Source of the DNA: Pogona vitticeps
Taxonomy: Eukaryota; Chordata; Lepidosauria; Squamata; Agamidae
NCBI RefSeq assembly: GCF_051106095.1
Contig: NC_135783.1
Location: forward strand, 308,898,322-308,962,321
Direction: 5' to 3'
DNA length: 64,000 nt
Position numbers and translations under genes: made by a program
Shown: piece after piece, positions 1-10,754 of the stretch
Layout: every line of letters starts with the position of its first letter
Numbering within the stretch: position 1 is the first letter of the stretch
The notes under the pieces: model-generated
The model's input: the letters and a program-made list of their open reading frames with translations, nothing else
What the model was told of the DNA's origin: nothing
Database searches by the model: none

Positions 1-965
1 ACTTTTTTCCCTTGTTGCTTGGAGGCTTCTGCTTTTTTCTAACCCTAATAATTCAAATGGTGTTTTGCCAGTGTGATCATTTTTTTCGACTGGTGGATGT
101 GACTTTGGGTATTTTTCTATTGATGTATTAAGCTGGGACATGATATTCTGGGACAGTGGGAACACCTAGCCATCCTGAAGAATTTGTGTTTATTTCTTAA
201 ATAACCAACAAACAAGATTAGTTTAGTGCTATATCATCTTTGCACAGAGAAAAATAAGGGAGTTAAAAACAATGTAAAATGGAAACAACTCTGATGAATT
301 CCAGCAGACTACAGTACTTCCATGGTATGTGTATATGTACATGTATGGAGAACTTTGGAAAATTGTCCCCTTTTCTCTGCTTCAGTGCAGCCCTTTAAAC
401 AGTCCCAACTTGACAGCAGACCATAAAAGGAGAGCCAGAGATTGGCAGGAGGGTGGAATCAAAGGGGTGGGACTGTGGGCACATATTGAACCACATCAGA
501 TTGAGGGACCAGTGTGGACACTGGCACTGAAACAAACAGGGGTCTTTGTATGGTCATCTAAACTGAATGTAGTCACAAAAGACATCACAGATCAAGCTGG
601 TGCAAAGCTGAATTCCCTCGATTTGGCTGGTCAGTGTAATCACACCTTTAGTTTCTTTTGTAGAATAGTAGAAGGATACGATACATAAGGTAACAAACCA
701 ATGGTTCAAAAAAGACTATTTATGGGGTGCAACAGCTATAAAAACCTAATAGTTATTAAATGAAGATACTAATGTATTCCATCAAAATCTTTTTCAGGCA
801 AGATCAGTTACTGAGACGACAATTCACTCAACTCCACAAAAATTTTTTTTGTCCATTTTAAAAAATCAGTCATATTTAAAAACTGGAACTAGTTGCTGCT
901 GGATGTGTTTATATAGGGCTAACACTACCATTGATTAGGCAAAGATGGTCCCCTCAGGGAGGAGA
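1..965. other. No recognised feature, AT-rich unique sequence
   Basis: I see no gene, RNA or repeat here. A 119-codon open frame at 329-688 (+) has no recognisable domain, no signal peptide and no sign of being more than chance. Confidence 0.5.
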
Positions 966-1141
966 TTTATTTATTTAAAATAAAAAAATAAAAAAATAAA
1001 AGCAGTTTCCTGCCCATCTCTCCTGAATGCCTGGTAGTTCCTAGATCCCAATACACAGCTTGCTGGGAGACAAATTGTTCCTTGCATGTTTTAAATTGCC
1101 CAGAGAGTAATCTAACTCTATGGAACAGTATATATGTAAGT
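966..1141 (+). repeat. tRNA-derived SINE 3' part with L2-like tail (degraded)
   Basis: After an A/T-rich run (968-1002) the sequence reads through the 'cccaatacacagcttgctggg' type segment and then a tail ending in a 'gtaaattgcccagagag...tata-aag' pattern. Copies at 17060-17255 (+) and 63575-63790 (-) show the same order: a line about adding up to a total, a 'gctgggggcaa' box, then 'gtaaactgtccaaagagtg'. The tail resembles the 3' ends of L2-type LINEs. Family assignment is by eye. Confidence 0.4.
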
Positions 1142-2311
1142 CAAAGTGATAATGATGGTGATGATGATGTATATCTCTTAGCCCACCAATATAGCCTTGT
1201 GCTTCAGGTATGATAAAGAATGCTGTCGCATTCTCAGGGCCAAAATAAGATTGAAGGGTAATCCAGTCACATTTTTAAGGAAATTACAGAGGGGCTGCCA
1301 CCCTGTCTTTTGCTTCAGGCAGCAAAATGTCGTGGTTCAACTTTCCTGTTTTGAGGAATGGATTATTAATTTATCAGCCACTCTCTAGTGTAGCTGCTGC
1401 TCTGAACTACCATTCTGGGGCAGCACAGGAATGTGTAGGGAGAGAATACACTGGGGAGCACACATACTCCTTTGTGAATGTGGGACAAATTAGGACAATA
1501 CATTAAGAAAACAGGACTATTTGCCCCCAGAACATCCAATGCCAAAACTAATAGTTAATTTCCCAGTGAATTCTGAATTGTCCCAACTAGTGTTCACCCA
1601 CTTCTGTTCACAGAGCACTTTGTCATTCCAGGTACAAAACCCCAGCTGCATTTTGCTGTAAGAAAAATGCAGCTTTCTGAAGATGTCAGCTGTGATCAGG
1701 GAATTTCAAAAATTGTTCATGACAAATACAGCAAAGAGTACAACAGAAATGGAAAATTGTGTGCTCTAAAACACCGCTGCTGTTTACATTTCAGATATAG
1801 GGCAGCTAGGCCAAGAGAATTTAGGGGCATGTCATTCTCCCTGTTATGTTGGACAAAAGTAAAAAGAAATGTTGGTCAGGGCTGAGCAACTGACACAGAT
1901 AGTACAATATTTTCAGCTCCTTCTTTTCAGAGAAGGACTAAGGGCTGTGGCTTGAGGAGAGTCTGGAGCTTCAGAGAAAAACACCCACTATTCCAAGGTC
2001 AAAAGTCACTCAGAAACTGCCCTTCTTGAAGCATGGTGAGCTTCCATTGCAAGGAAATAATAGCTGCATGCATGGAAGTGCTTTTCATTTGTGAATCCTG
2101 GCCTTTTTTCATTAAAGTTCCTAAAGGCAGTAAGTATTATAATATGTAAAATACAGAAGTCATGCCTACAGGCTTATACTTGTTAAGGCTAAGTTCAATT
2201 TCTCAGAAGACTTTTTTTTCTGTGAAGGTCTCAGACGTTTTTCTTTTCCACAACATCAAAGGAGAAAAGACAGCTACCATACATCATTTCCTTCAGATTT
2301 TCCCCACTAAG
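1142..2311. other. No recognised feature
   Basis: Unique-looking sequence with a short GAT-rich stretch near 1150-1170. Short open frames at 1197-1388 and 1667-1885 have no motifs. Confidence 0.5.
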
Positions 2312-2563
2312 AATGTGCTTGGATTGTTGTGGGTTTTTCAGGATCTTAGACTGCGTTCTGAAGGTTGTTCTTCCTGACGTTTTGCCAGTCTCTGTGGCCA
2401 GGATCTTCAGAGGACCAGCTTCAGTCCTCTGAAGATGTCAGCCACATAGACTGGCGAAACGTTAAGAAGAACAGCCTTCAGAACATGGCCTAAGAGCCCG
2501 AAAAACCCACAACAACCAGTAGATCCCAGCTGTGAAAGCCTTCATGAATACAATGTGCTTGGA
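2312..2563. mobile_element. Hairpin retroposed unit of Penelope-type tail with 12-bp duplication
   Basis: The unit 2324-2551 is two copies of one roughly 100-bp sequence joined head to head, so it folds as a long hairpin. It is flanked by an exact 12-bp duplication, aatgtgcttgga, at 2312-2323 and 2552-2563. Each arm carries CTGAAGA, a short stem, then GAAAC-like bases, as in hammerhead ribozymes. In the right arm the stem is GTCAG pairing with CTGGC. The same sequence ends the Penelope-like remnant at 39945-40640. Compared with the copy at 8684-8919 it is more diverged, so older. Confidence 0.7.
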
Positions 2564-3548
2564 GTTTGGAAATTATTTGGGATCCAAAGTGTAGCAAGTA
2601 TATTTGTCAGTTTCCAAACCAATCAGAAAAAAAGTGAGCAAACCCAAAATGGAACTCACATTAATTTAGGGCTCTCTCAAACCCTAAATGTTCTTTGACA
2701 CTTTATGGATTTAGAAAGCTGAAACATATTTTAAAAATCACTCATTGGGAAAACAAAAGAAATGCTGTAACAGGAGAACCAGGAAGTCAAAAACAGAAGA
2801 AGATTGCTCAAGTACCAATGAAAAGCCTAAGCTCCCCTGGAAACATCAGTTACACAACTCCAGGATGGAGCTCTCAGCTCAGTTGACTGGGTTCCTGTAT
2901 GTGCAAAATTTGTGCCATCATGTGGGATTTCAGTGGGGTAGGCCAGAGTAGCATTAGGAATAGGACTTAAGCTATCTTTCTCCCCTTCATTTTATGTTTA
3001 ATTTTTTAAAAACGGCTTGCTGCTGGCTTTTAATTTTGCAGTGCTTTAGTTGATTTTTGTTGTTGGTGGTGTGAGTGTGTGTGTTCTGGATGGGGCAGGT
3101 GATAAATGTTGAGCATCTTGTTGACTAAACTGAGTACATTTGACTAAATGGCAGTGGGAGTGAAGGAAGGAGAAAGGGGAAGAAGGAAACAGGTGGGCAC
3201 TTTCCCTGCACACTGACGGTCAAGCAGTTGTTTATGGCAGTGAGGTATCACACACCCCACCCCAGTTCAGAACCCTTTATTTCCCCCCATTTTCATGTTT
3301 CGTTTGTTTGTATTTTATCTTCTATTTGGACAAAGACAAATATGTAGAAATACTTTGAAATATTTGGACACAAATCAAATTGGATGGGCAACAAAGCAGT
3401 CTGAAGCAATGTAGGCATGACCTGTGAAAATAACAATTCAGACCAAATTGAAGGTGGTATTATTTGCACATCACTATTTTCCTCCAATTTTGTTTGTGTT
3501 GGAGGAGAAGCCAGCACCCACGCTGTCTCTTACCCCACACTCTGCTTA
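2564..3548. other. No recognised feature
   Basis: No gene or clear repeat. Overlapping 60-70 codon frames at 2695-2951 in two frames are typical of chance. Confidence 0.5.
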
Positions 3549-3715
3549 CCGTATTTTTCGCACCACAAGACACACTTTTTTCCCACAAAACAAGGGGGTG
3601 GAAAGTCTGTGCGTCTTATGGAGCAAAGAAAACAGATTATATTTTCCTGTTTTCTTCTCCTTAAAAAATTGGTGCGTCTTATGGAAAGGTGTGTCTTATG
3701 GAGCGAAAAATATGG
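3549..3715. mobile_element. Small TA-flanked DNA transposon (MITE), copy 1
   Basis: A 167-bp element starting CCGTATTTTTCGCACC and ending in its inverted complement, flanked by TA on both sides (3547-3548 and 3716-3717). It has no coding capacity. An internal motif, gcgtcttatgg, recurs three times. The copy at 33937-34102 has the same ends and nearly the same interior. TA duplication and TIRs point to the Tc1/mariner-like group. Open frames on both strands across it are shadows of the element. Confidence 0.75.
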
Positions 3716-3717
3716 TA

Positions 3718-5499
3718 ATTCCTGGAATGATGTTGCGCTTAGAGCTCTGTGAATGATGCAAAACAAATTTGTTGCTCCTGTTGTTTGCAGAGGTACCAAA
3801 CCGTTTAGAATCTAACCCCGTGAAGGAAGGAAAGCAGTAGTGCTGGAGGCTAGTGATAATGGTGAAGCCCATTTCTCAAAAAATGGCTATAGAATTCTTC
3901 CTTCGCCTAGCAGTATTCTATTCCCCCTCTAATTTCTCTGCCCATAAATATTGGGGAGAATTTCAAGAGGTTGTATGTATACACAGCTCTAATAGTTCTC
4001 TGGCTCTCTGTCTGCCTGTGTTTTCTGTTGATGCCAATAACACCCGTCTGGCAGACGTGGCATGGGCTGTGATCTTAAGGCTTTCCTTTTCACCGGGCAG
4101 CAAACTGGAGTAGTGTGTTGCAGAAAGCTTAGTGTGTGTGTGCAGTCACTAGACATTTGCTCCTGTTGCTTAAAATAGAATGTCTCCGTGTGATGGATTA
4201 ATCTTCTCTTGGCGCTGGGGCTGCTTAGATTACTATAGCTGCTACTGTCTGCAATACTGCTATACAAGGGGAATATTACACACGAACCACCAACCTTAAA
4301 GCCTGCAATGTAACTACATCTATATCTCAGTCTCTATCTCTATCTCTATCTCTAATCTTTTCCAAACCTGTCAGCTGCTTTACACATCAGTGTGTCTGTT
4401 TGTCTTCATGGGAAGGAGAAAATACAGCATCATTTTGCAAAGCTCTCTTTGACTGTTTCAAGGTCAGATTTATATGCCCTGGGTCAGCTGAAATGGTATG
4501 TTTTTAAGCCACTTTAGTCCTACTGACTTTAATGGGACTAAATTGGTTTAAATGAAGGGACTCTAGCATAACTGAGAGTTCGGACTGAGCTTGTTATTCA
4601 CCTCCATTAAACTGAAGCTTTGTGCCAGATAATGACATTATGCAGGATACAAACAAACAAACAAGCATGAAAGAACATTGATTAGTTGAAAAACTCTCTT
4701 TTTATAGTGACAGGCTGCAGGTGCCTCTGAAAAGTCAACTGAGCCTTTGATTTGGGCTGAATTGTGAAACTGATAATGATATAAGAACTAGACTAAGAGC
4801 GGTAGGAACAAACTTCAAATTCCACAGCAACACAGAGGTTTAATGTCACTGTAGGCTACTCAGTGACCATATATATCTTAGCCAGCCTTATCTCACAAGT
4901 TAATTGTTATGATGAAATTAATAGGACACACACACGGCAATGTTAGTCATTTCAAAAAACAGCAGAATAAAAATGTTAGAGATTCATATAAATTTTTATA
5001 GTTTGGTTTGTTTTCAGTATTAAAGCATTAAGATTTGCTTCAGCTTTTTAGAAGAGAATATATGAAAGAACAAGAAAAGCAAATGATTGTATTTCATTGT
5101 ACTGTATCTAGTATTTCAAAAGTTAGAGGCCTAGCCACTAGATAGATGGGGTAAAAATTTAAACAAGCAAATAGTTTCTTTTTGTACAACAGCTCACAGA
5201 AATCTTCTATCCAGCATTATCATGCTGGTAGGAAATTCTGGCAGTTGCAATTGAAAAATGACTTTTCCACCTTTTGTACAGGGGGATTCAGGACAGTTTT
5301 TCCATTTTCATCAGCCTCCTAAGGTACATTAAGCTGGGAGCAGGACAAGAAATGGCAGTTAGAGCACATAAGGACAACAGATGTTCAAGTATCCCCACTT
5401 ACCCAGTCCTTATATTCCAGAACATCATTCTCCTTGTTTTGTCCAAGTATAGTCCATAATCCATTCCAACATTATTGGCTATGGTTCTTTCTGATTACA
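3718..5499. other. No recognised feature apart from one microsatellite
   Basis: Unique-looking sequence. Small frames (3853-4113 +, 3989-4267 -) overlap antiparallel and show no motifs. Confidence 0.5.
4317..4356. repeat. (TCTATC)n microsatellite, short and imperfect
   Basis: Tandem tctatc/tctctatc units are visible directly in the sequence. Confidence 0.85.
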
Positions 5500-5813
5500 G
5501 TAAAGAGCAGGGGTGGGCAATTAATTTCTATAGGAGGGCCACATGAAAAATCTGAACTATGTTTGGGGGCTGAACCAACTTTACTTAAAAATAAAATGAA
5601 ACCATGATGTCATGATTGTTTTTATTTTAAACTTGTTAATCTTCACAAATACTAAAGAGGTTTTTTGTGGTATGTTAAAGATAAGCAACTGATCAACTTT
5701 AGACAAAAAGCTATAAATGATTTTGATGTTCAAAACTTCTGCGGGCTGGACAGGAGTGGCTCGCCGGCCGTATGTGGCCCTCTGGCTGCACTTTGCCCAG
5801 GTCTGGTAAAGAG
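5500..5813. mobile_element. Non-autonomous hAT transposon with exact 8-bp duplication
   Basis: The element is 5508-5805 (298 bp). It begins CAGGGGTGGGCAA and ends with the near-complement of that (11 of 13 positions match). Both sides carry gtaaagag (5500-5507 and 5806-5813), an 8-bp target duplication typical of the hAT superfamily. The ends carry GC-rich segments ('gggccacat', 'ggccgtatgtggccc') and the interior is AT-rich without a transposase. This is a non-autonomous derivative. Confidence 0.85.
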
Positions 5814-6289
5814 TATGATAGCTATTTGCTTACTTATGCAGTATTTAAAAATGCAGCCGTGAGTTACAAAATTTCTGTAGTATCTGTTGCATGTCTACAG
5901 AAATTTCTTAGTTTCCTGGAATTAGCTTCCAAAAGTATGCCATTTGTGTAACTATACAACAGGATTTCAAACACTGAATTTCACTTTAAATTATTATGCT
6001 CCCTTTCAGAAGTAAATCTCTTTCAGCTTTATAAATTGCAACAAAGCTTTTGTTTGTGTGGATCATGAGAAGCTATGCCTCCCCAAAAAAGGTTTGTAAC
6101 ACATTTGATTGTCCTAATGTATAATTTATACTTTGTGAGAACAAAATAGGAAGAGACGGAATGGCTTCAAAATGGCAAGAGTCAGAAAAATATGTATTTT
6201 AATTCCTATCTGTCCCACCCATATACAGAACAGTTCATGTGAGAATCTATATTAGCTCTTAATGTGCAGTTTCCTTCTGAATTATGGAG
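5814..6289. other. No recognised feature
   Basis: AT-rich unique-looking sequence, with no gene or repeat seen. Confidence 0.5.
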
Positions 6290-6400
6290 AACCTGTTCAA
6301 AGAGTGGTTTACCATTGCTACCCCTCAGGAGATTCCATGGCTGAGCAGGAACATGCTGTGTCGTAGTCTAACATTCTATACGCACTGGCTCAGTACTGGT
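6290..6400 (-). repeat. tRNA-derived SINE fragment (same family as 49055-49240)
   Basis: It carries the 'ggtttaccattgctacccct...gattccatggctgagcagg...tagtctaacattctata...cactggct' order typical of an amniote tRNA-derived SINE read in reverse, with B-box-like bases at the far end. It is a fragment. Other members of the family here are 22918-23110 (-), 43078-43245 (-) and 49055-49240 (+). Confidence 0.45.
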
Positions 6401-6414
6401 GCCAATAATGATAC

Positions 6415-6560
6415 CATATTACTGGGATATATCTGTGAAGATTCTCAGTCATCCAGGTGAGGTTATCTGGAAGTTGAATCATGACAACTCGGACTTCTTT
6501 CTTATTAGGTTGAAATGTTTCGCTACTCATCCAAGTAGCTTCTTCAGATGTGAAATGATG
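6415..6560 (-). mobile_element. Penelope-type 3' tail, second subfamily, with hammerhead-like motif
   Basis: Read on the minus strand, the right end holds CTGAAGA, one A, then GCTACT-loop-AGTAGC, then GAAAC (about 6517-6538). This is a six-base-pair perfect stem placed between the two halves of a hammerhead-like core. The rest continues through a segment about two-thirds C/T-poor toward 6415. The interior sequence differs from the hairpin units at 2324 and 8684, so this is a separate subfamily. I found no clear target duplication. Confidence 0.5.
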
Positions 6561-6914
6561 TGAAAGGACTGCTGAGGAAGGTTAAAAAAGCAGCAGAGCA
6601 AGATTATCATTAAACATTAAGACCAAAATAATGACCATAGAGTTATATATCTTCGATGTTGATAAGGCAGAAATCAAAATTATGAAAGATCATATGTACT
6701 TTAGTCCAATTGTAAGCCAGAATGGACATTACAATAATAAAATTAGAAGATGGCTGAGATGAGGAAGGGCAGTTATGAAGAACTAGAAAAAAATCCTTAA
6801 GTGTAAGGATGCATTGTTGAAGACCAAGACCAAGATAATTCTTATTACAGCATACCCAATCACTATGTATGTATAACAGCTGGACATAGGGGGAAAACAC
6901 CTAAGGAAAAAAAT
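6561..6914. other. No recognised feature
   Basis: AT-rich. An 85-codon minus-strand frame at 6643-6900 has no recognisable motif. Confidence 0.5.
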
Positions 6915-7262
6915 TAGATTCATTTGAAGTGTGGTACTGGAAGAGAGTTTTATAGACACCAAAGGTAGCCAGAAAGATAAATAAGTGAATTGCAGATCAA
7001 GTCATTACTAAATTAGCACTGGGAGCTCAAATGATTGAATTCAAACTACCATACTTTGGACATATAAAATGATAAAGTTTGAAAAAGTGGAAGGCAGTAG
7101 GAAAAGAAGATGGATGAAAATGATTTGGCTCAGTAAAGGAAGTCATGGCCTTTAGTTTGCAAGATCTGAACAAGGCTGTTAATGATGTGACCTTTTGGAG
7201 GTCATGAATTCACAAGGTTGCCATAAATCAGAAGTGACTTGATGGCATATAAAAACAACAAA
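6915..7262 (+). pseudogene. LINE 3' end (Vingi/BovB-like reverse transcriptase C-terminus and tail), decayed
   Basis: Frames on the plus strand, interrupted by stops and shifts, contain fragments like 'LPYFGHIK', 'FSLQDLNKAVND.TFWR' and 'IHKVA', which match the C-terminal region of BovB/Vingi-type LINE reverse transcriptases. The DNA then runs into 'gttgccataaatcagaagt', 'gacttgatggcata' and an (aac)-rich tail, the usual 3' end of such LINEs in reptiles. The same tail occurs on the SINE at 49055-49240 and, reversed, at 22918 and 43078. The choice between Vingi and a BovB relative is open. Confidence 0.5.
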
Positions 7263-8671
7263 AATTCCAGTACTCAAAAGAATGGAAGGGAAACTTCCTG
7301 GGCTTTGCCACAATGGCTGAGTTTACTTCATATACAAGGATGAAAGGAAACAAGCAAGAAAGTGTTACCTATGGGGACTATTGGTTACCATATATTGAAT
7401 TTTGCTCAGAGAACGTAATAATGCCTGATGCAGATATGTATGTTGAGATTACTGATTAAATGTTTTTATTTCCAAAAAAACAAAAACAAAAAAACCCAAT
7501 AACCTCTAACTGACAGGGTTTTTTAGGTTTTTTGTTTATGGCGGAAATTATCTTTTAAAAAATAACAAAGTATCATCTGTTCTTTTTCCATTCTAAAATA
7601 TGTCTCATGATTTCATATCCTGGCCCTTACTCACATGTTCTTGAGTTCTCCTGGAATTACAAGCACTTCCCTAGGCTTATTCTGCCTGTTTGCACCAAGG
7701 CAGTTTAACAGCTGAGCTCATTTATAACACACTCCTCTTTACGCGGCTCCTGTTGTGTTTGAATATTCCCGGTGGCACCTCCTCAGGCCCAGCCTGGGTT
7801 GCGCAATCTGAGCTGCAGTGACTTTCTACAAGTGTAATTAAATGTAAAGTATGATCTGGTGGGTGCCTTGACTTCATTCATGGTCTTGGAAAAAAAAAAG
7901 ATTTATGCATGTGCACAGCTGAAGCTGGGATTAATTTGTCAACCTGGGCTGAGCGACGTGTCCACAGTGTGCTGTAAAACTGCTTGCTAGAGACAGCAGG
8001 GTAAAGCTTTCCCTTGGTGAAAGCAAATTTATCTGCTATGGCAATAAATAGCTCTAATGCTCTCACTATGCCATTCAGCTCATTCCCAGTGAGTGGCTGT
8101 TATTAATTATTGTGTATGAAACACCAAGCCTTATGCTTGGCCCTGTAAAAAAAATGGTGCTTGCCCAAAGGAGCTTATTAGTGAAACAATGGCAAAACTA
8201 CCACAGAGGGAGAGTTTAGCTTTTGTCTTCCAGATTATAGCAGCAGCCATTGTGCTAGACAGCTGGGTTGCTCAAGAATTGGAGCGGAGCATTGTTGGCA
8301 TCACATCGGTGCATAAAAGAGTAAGTAGTTTGTTCTGGCAACAGACTCATCTCCACAAACATAGGAGATGAGGTGGTAAAATCTTCCCTAATTGTACAAC
8401 TTCTAGATTTTAGGGAAGCTGACCACTTACCCAGCACTAAGAAAGAAGAAATGCATCATCAAATGAAAGAGGGCAAAAGAAGATATTATTTGTGCAAAAT
8501 TTGCATATACTAATTGATAGGTACAGATGTGATTTGTAAATTTAAAATTAATTAATTTGAATCCTATAGTGCAGTGTTTAACTGCAGTACTGCAGTCAAG
8601 CCTTTGAGTTCAGTCCTGTCTTATGCTAAGCAAGTAAATAGGATAAATTTCTCCAATGCAAATGTATGAAG
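7263..8671. other. No recognised feature
   Basis: No gene or repeat identified. Antiparallel frames around 8189-8437 on both strands are chance. Confidence 0.5.
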
Positions 8672-8931
8672 TCTTTACATGTTGGTTGTTCTGGGTTTTT
8701 CGGGCTCTTTGGCCGTGTTCTGAAGTTTGTTCTTCCTGACGTTTCGCCAGTCTCTGTGGCCGGCATCTTCCGAGGACAGCAACCTGTGCTGTCCTCTGAA
8801 GATGCCGGCCACAGAGACTGGTGAAACGTCAGGAAGAACAAACTTCAGAAAACGGCCAAAGAGCCCGAAAAACCCAGAACAACCATTAGATCCCGGCCGT
8901 GAAAGCCTTCGTGAATATATCTTTACATGTT
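8672..8931. mobile_element. Hairpin retroposed unit of Penelope-type tail with 12-bp duplication
   Basis: The unit 8684-8919 (236 bp) is an almost perfect inverted repeat. Arms of roughly 100 bp flank a short spacer near 8780-8790, followed by about 40 bp present once. It is bounded by an exact 12-bp duplication, tctttacatgtt, at 8672-8683 and 8920-8931. The right arm shows CTGAAGA (8796-8802), a GCCGG/CTGGT stem (8804-8808 with 8818-8822) and GAAAC (8823-8827), the order of a hammerhead core with one extra base before the stem. Long frames on both strands are products of the palindrome. Confidence 0.75.
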
Positions 8932-9248
8932 CCTGTTTCCAGCAGGTCCAAGGGATACCTTCTGAAGAAGTTAAATTACCATGACACGAGCTTAGTGGAC
9001 AATCTTTCATGCTTGGAGGTCATCATCATTAACCCAAGGATCCAAGGCCTTGACTGCACATTTGAAGGGACATTTTACTCCACACTTCCAGACCCTAGAT
9101 TTTGATTTTCTATGAGTAGATACCTGGACTGCATACATTTGCATTGGAGAACTTTATCATATTACTTACTTGCTTAGCATAAGACAGAACATTGTTTACA
9201 AATATTGTTTGATGGTTTGATGTCTGTTGGTGATACGATTTTATTGAT
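8932..9248. other. No recognised feature
   Basis: About 320 bp between the hairpin unit and the LINE. Nothing recognised. Confidence 0.5.
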
Positions 9249-10754
9249 CTGCTTGCCTGTGTTGTGCTGAAGAGGCTCCAGGTGCTTGCAGACAGAGTCT
9301 ATCCAGAATCACAGTGTGGATTTCGAGCTAATAGATCCACCACTGACATGGTATTCTCCCTCCGACAGTTGCAGGAGAAATGCAGGGAACAACAACAGCC
9401 ACTCTTAGTGGCCTTCATAGACCTGACAAAAGCATTTGACTTGGTTAGCAGGGATGGCCTTTTCAAAATACTTCCCAAGATTGGATGTCCACCTTGTCTC
9501 CTTAACATCATCAGGTCCTTCCACGATGGAATGAAAGGCACTGTAGTTTTTGACAGCTCAACATCAGTTCCCTTTGACATCCGAAGCGGAATGAAACAGG
9601 GCTCTGTCCTCGCACCAACACTTTTTGGGATCTTTTTTGCTGTCATGCTGAAGCATGCCTTTGGAACTGCAACAGAAGGTGTCTATCTCCGGACTAGATC
9701 AGATGGAAAGCTCTTTAATCTCTCTAGATTGAGAGCGAAGACCAAAGTCCAACTGAAATGCATGCGGGACTTCCTCTTTGCAGACGATGCAGCCATTGTT
9801 GCCCACTCTGCTGAAGACCTCCAACAACTCATGAATCGTTTCAGCAAGGCCTGCCAAGACTTTGGACTAACAATCAGCCTGAAGAAAACACAAGTCATGG
9901 GCCAGGGTGTGGACTCACCTCCCTCTATTACCATCTCCACACAAGAATTGGAGGTTGTTCATGACTTTGTGTACCTTGGCTCAACCATCTCTGACACCCT
10001 CTCTCTAGATGTCGAGCTGGATAAACGCATTGGGAAAGCAGCTACCATGTTCTCTAGACTCACAAAGAGAGTATGGCTCAATAAGAAACTGACAACACAT
10101 ACCAAGATCCAGGTCTATAGAGCCTGTGTCCTGAGCACACTCCTGTACTGCAGTGAGTCCTGGACACTTTGTGCCCGGCAGGAGAGGAAGCTGAACACGT
10201 TCCATATGCGTTGCCTCCGACGGATTTTTGGTATCACCTGGCAGGACAGAGTTCCAAATAGAGTAGTCCTAGAATGAGCTGGAATTTTCAGCATGCATAC
10301 ATTACTGAAACAGCGACGTCTACGCTGGCTTGGGCACGTTGTGAGAATGGCCGATGGTCGGATTCCAAAGGATCTCCTATATGGAGAATTAGTGCAGGGA
10401 AATCGCCCCAGAGGGAGACCACAGCTGAGATACAAGGACATCTGCAAGCGGGATCTGAAGGCCTTAGGAATAGACTTCAACAGATGGGAACCCCTGACAT
10501 CTGAGCGTTCAGCTTGGAGGCAGGCACTGCATCACGGCCTCTCCCAATTTGAAGAGACCCTTGCCCAGCAGGCTGAGGCAAAGAGGAAGTCACAAAAGCA
10601 GCAAAACCAGGGAGCTGGACAGGGGACAGATTGGATTTGTCTTCAGTGTGGAAGAGATTGTAACTCTCAAATTGGCCTCCTCAGCCACACTAGACGCTGT
10701 TCCAAGTCCTCCATACAGAGCACGCTACCATAGTCTTTCGAGACTGAAGGATGC
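9249..10754 (+). mobile_element. 5'-truncated non-LTR retrotransposon, split near its 3' end by an LTR element
   Basis: The insertion keeps only the 3' part of a LINE: the reverse transcriptase, the C-terminal region and a short 3' UTR ending 'tttcgagactgaaggatgc'. The last bases gatgc are duplicated on the far side of the LTR element at 16944-16948, so the LINE was whole at this end before that insertion. A second copy in reverse at 24914-25267 shows the same 3' end without the interruption, continuing 'gatgcctaaggtcg'. The family is not settled. It resembles the RTE/RTEX or I-related groups with a C-terminal zinc finger. Confidence 0.75.
9264..10733 (+). pseudogene. LINE reverse transcriptase and C-terminal zinc finger, one in-frame stop
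   Basis: One frame runs from inside the LINE to 10733 with a single TGA at 10275-10277, where relatives would be expected to have arginine (CGA), so a CpG change is likely. Visible reverse transcriptase blocks are 'CGFRANRST', 'AFIDLTKAFDLVSRDGLF', 'GMKQGSVLAPTLFGIFF' and the catalytic 'FLFADDAA' near residue 170. Then come 'DFVYLGSTISD', the thumb-like 'RLRWLGHVVRMADGRIPK', and a C-terminal Cys-x2-Cys...His...Cys knuckle 'CLQCGRDC...LSHTRRC'. The endonuclease is missing through 5' truncation. The frame starts mid-protein, so the first codon is not a true start. Low decay suggests a fairly recent copy. Confidence 0.8.

Noticed and set aside
329-688. 119-codon open frame
   Set aside because: No recognisable domain, no upstream promoter or splice context I can defend; length is within chance for this much sequence.
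3417-3799. Overlapping frames of about 90-110 codons on both strands
   Set aside because: They lie across the MITE at 3549-3715 and are explained by its inverted repeats.
8626-9010. Several frames of 70-110 codons on both strands with similar peptides
   Set aside because: All are translations of the palindromic hairpin unit, which is why the peptides on opposite strands look alike.
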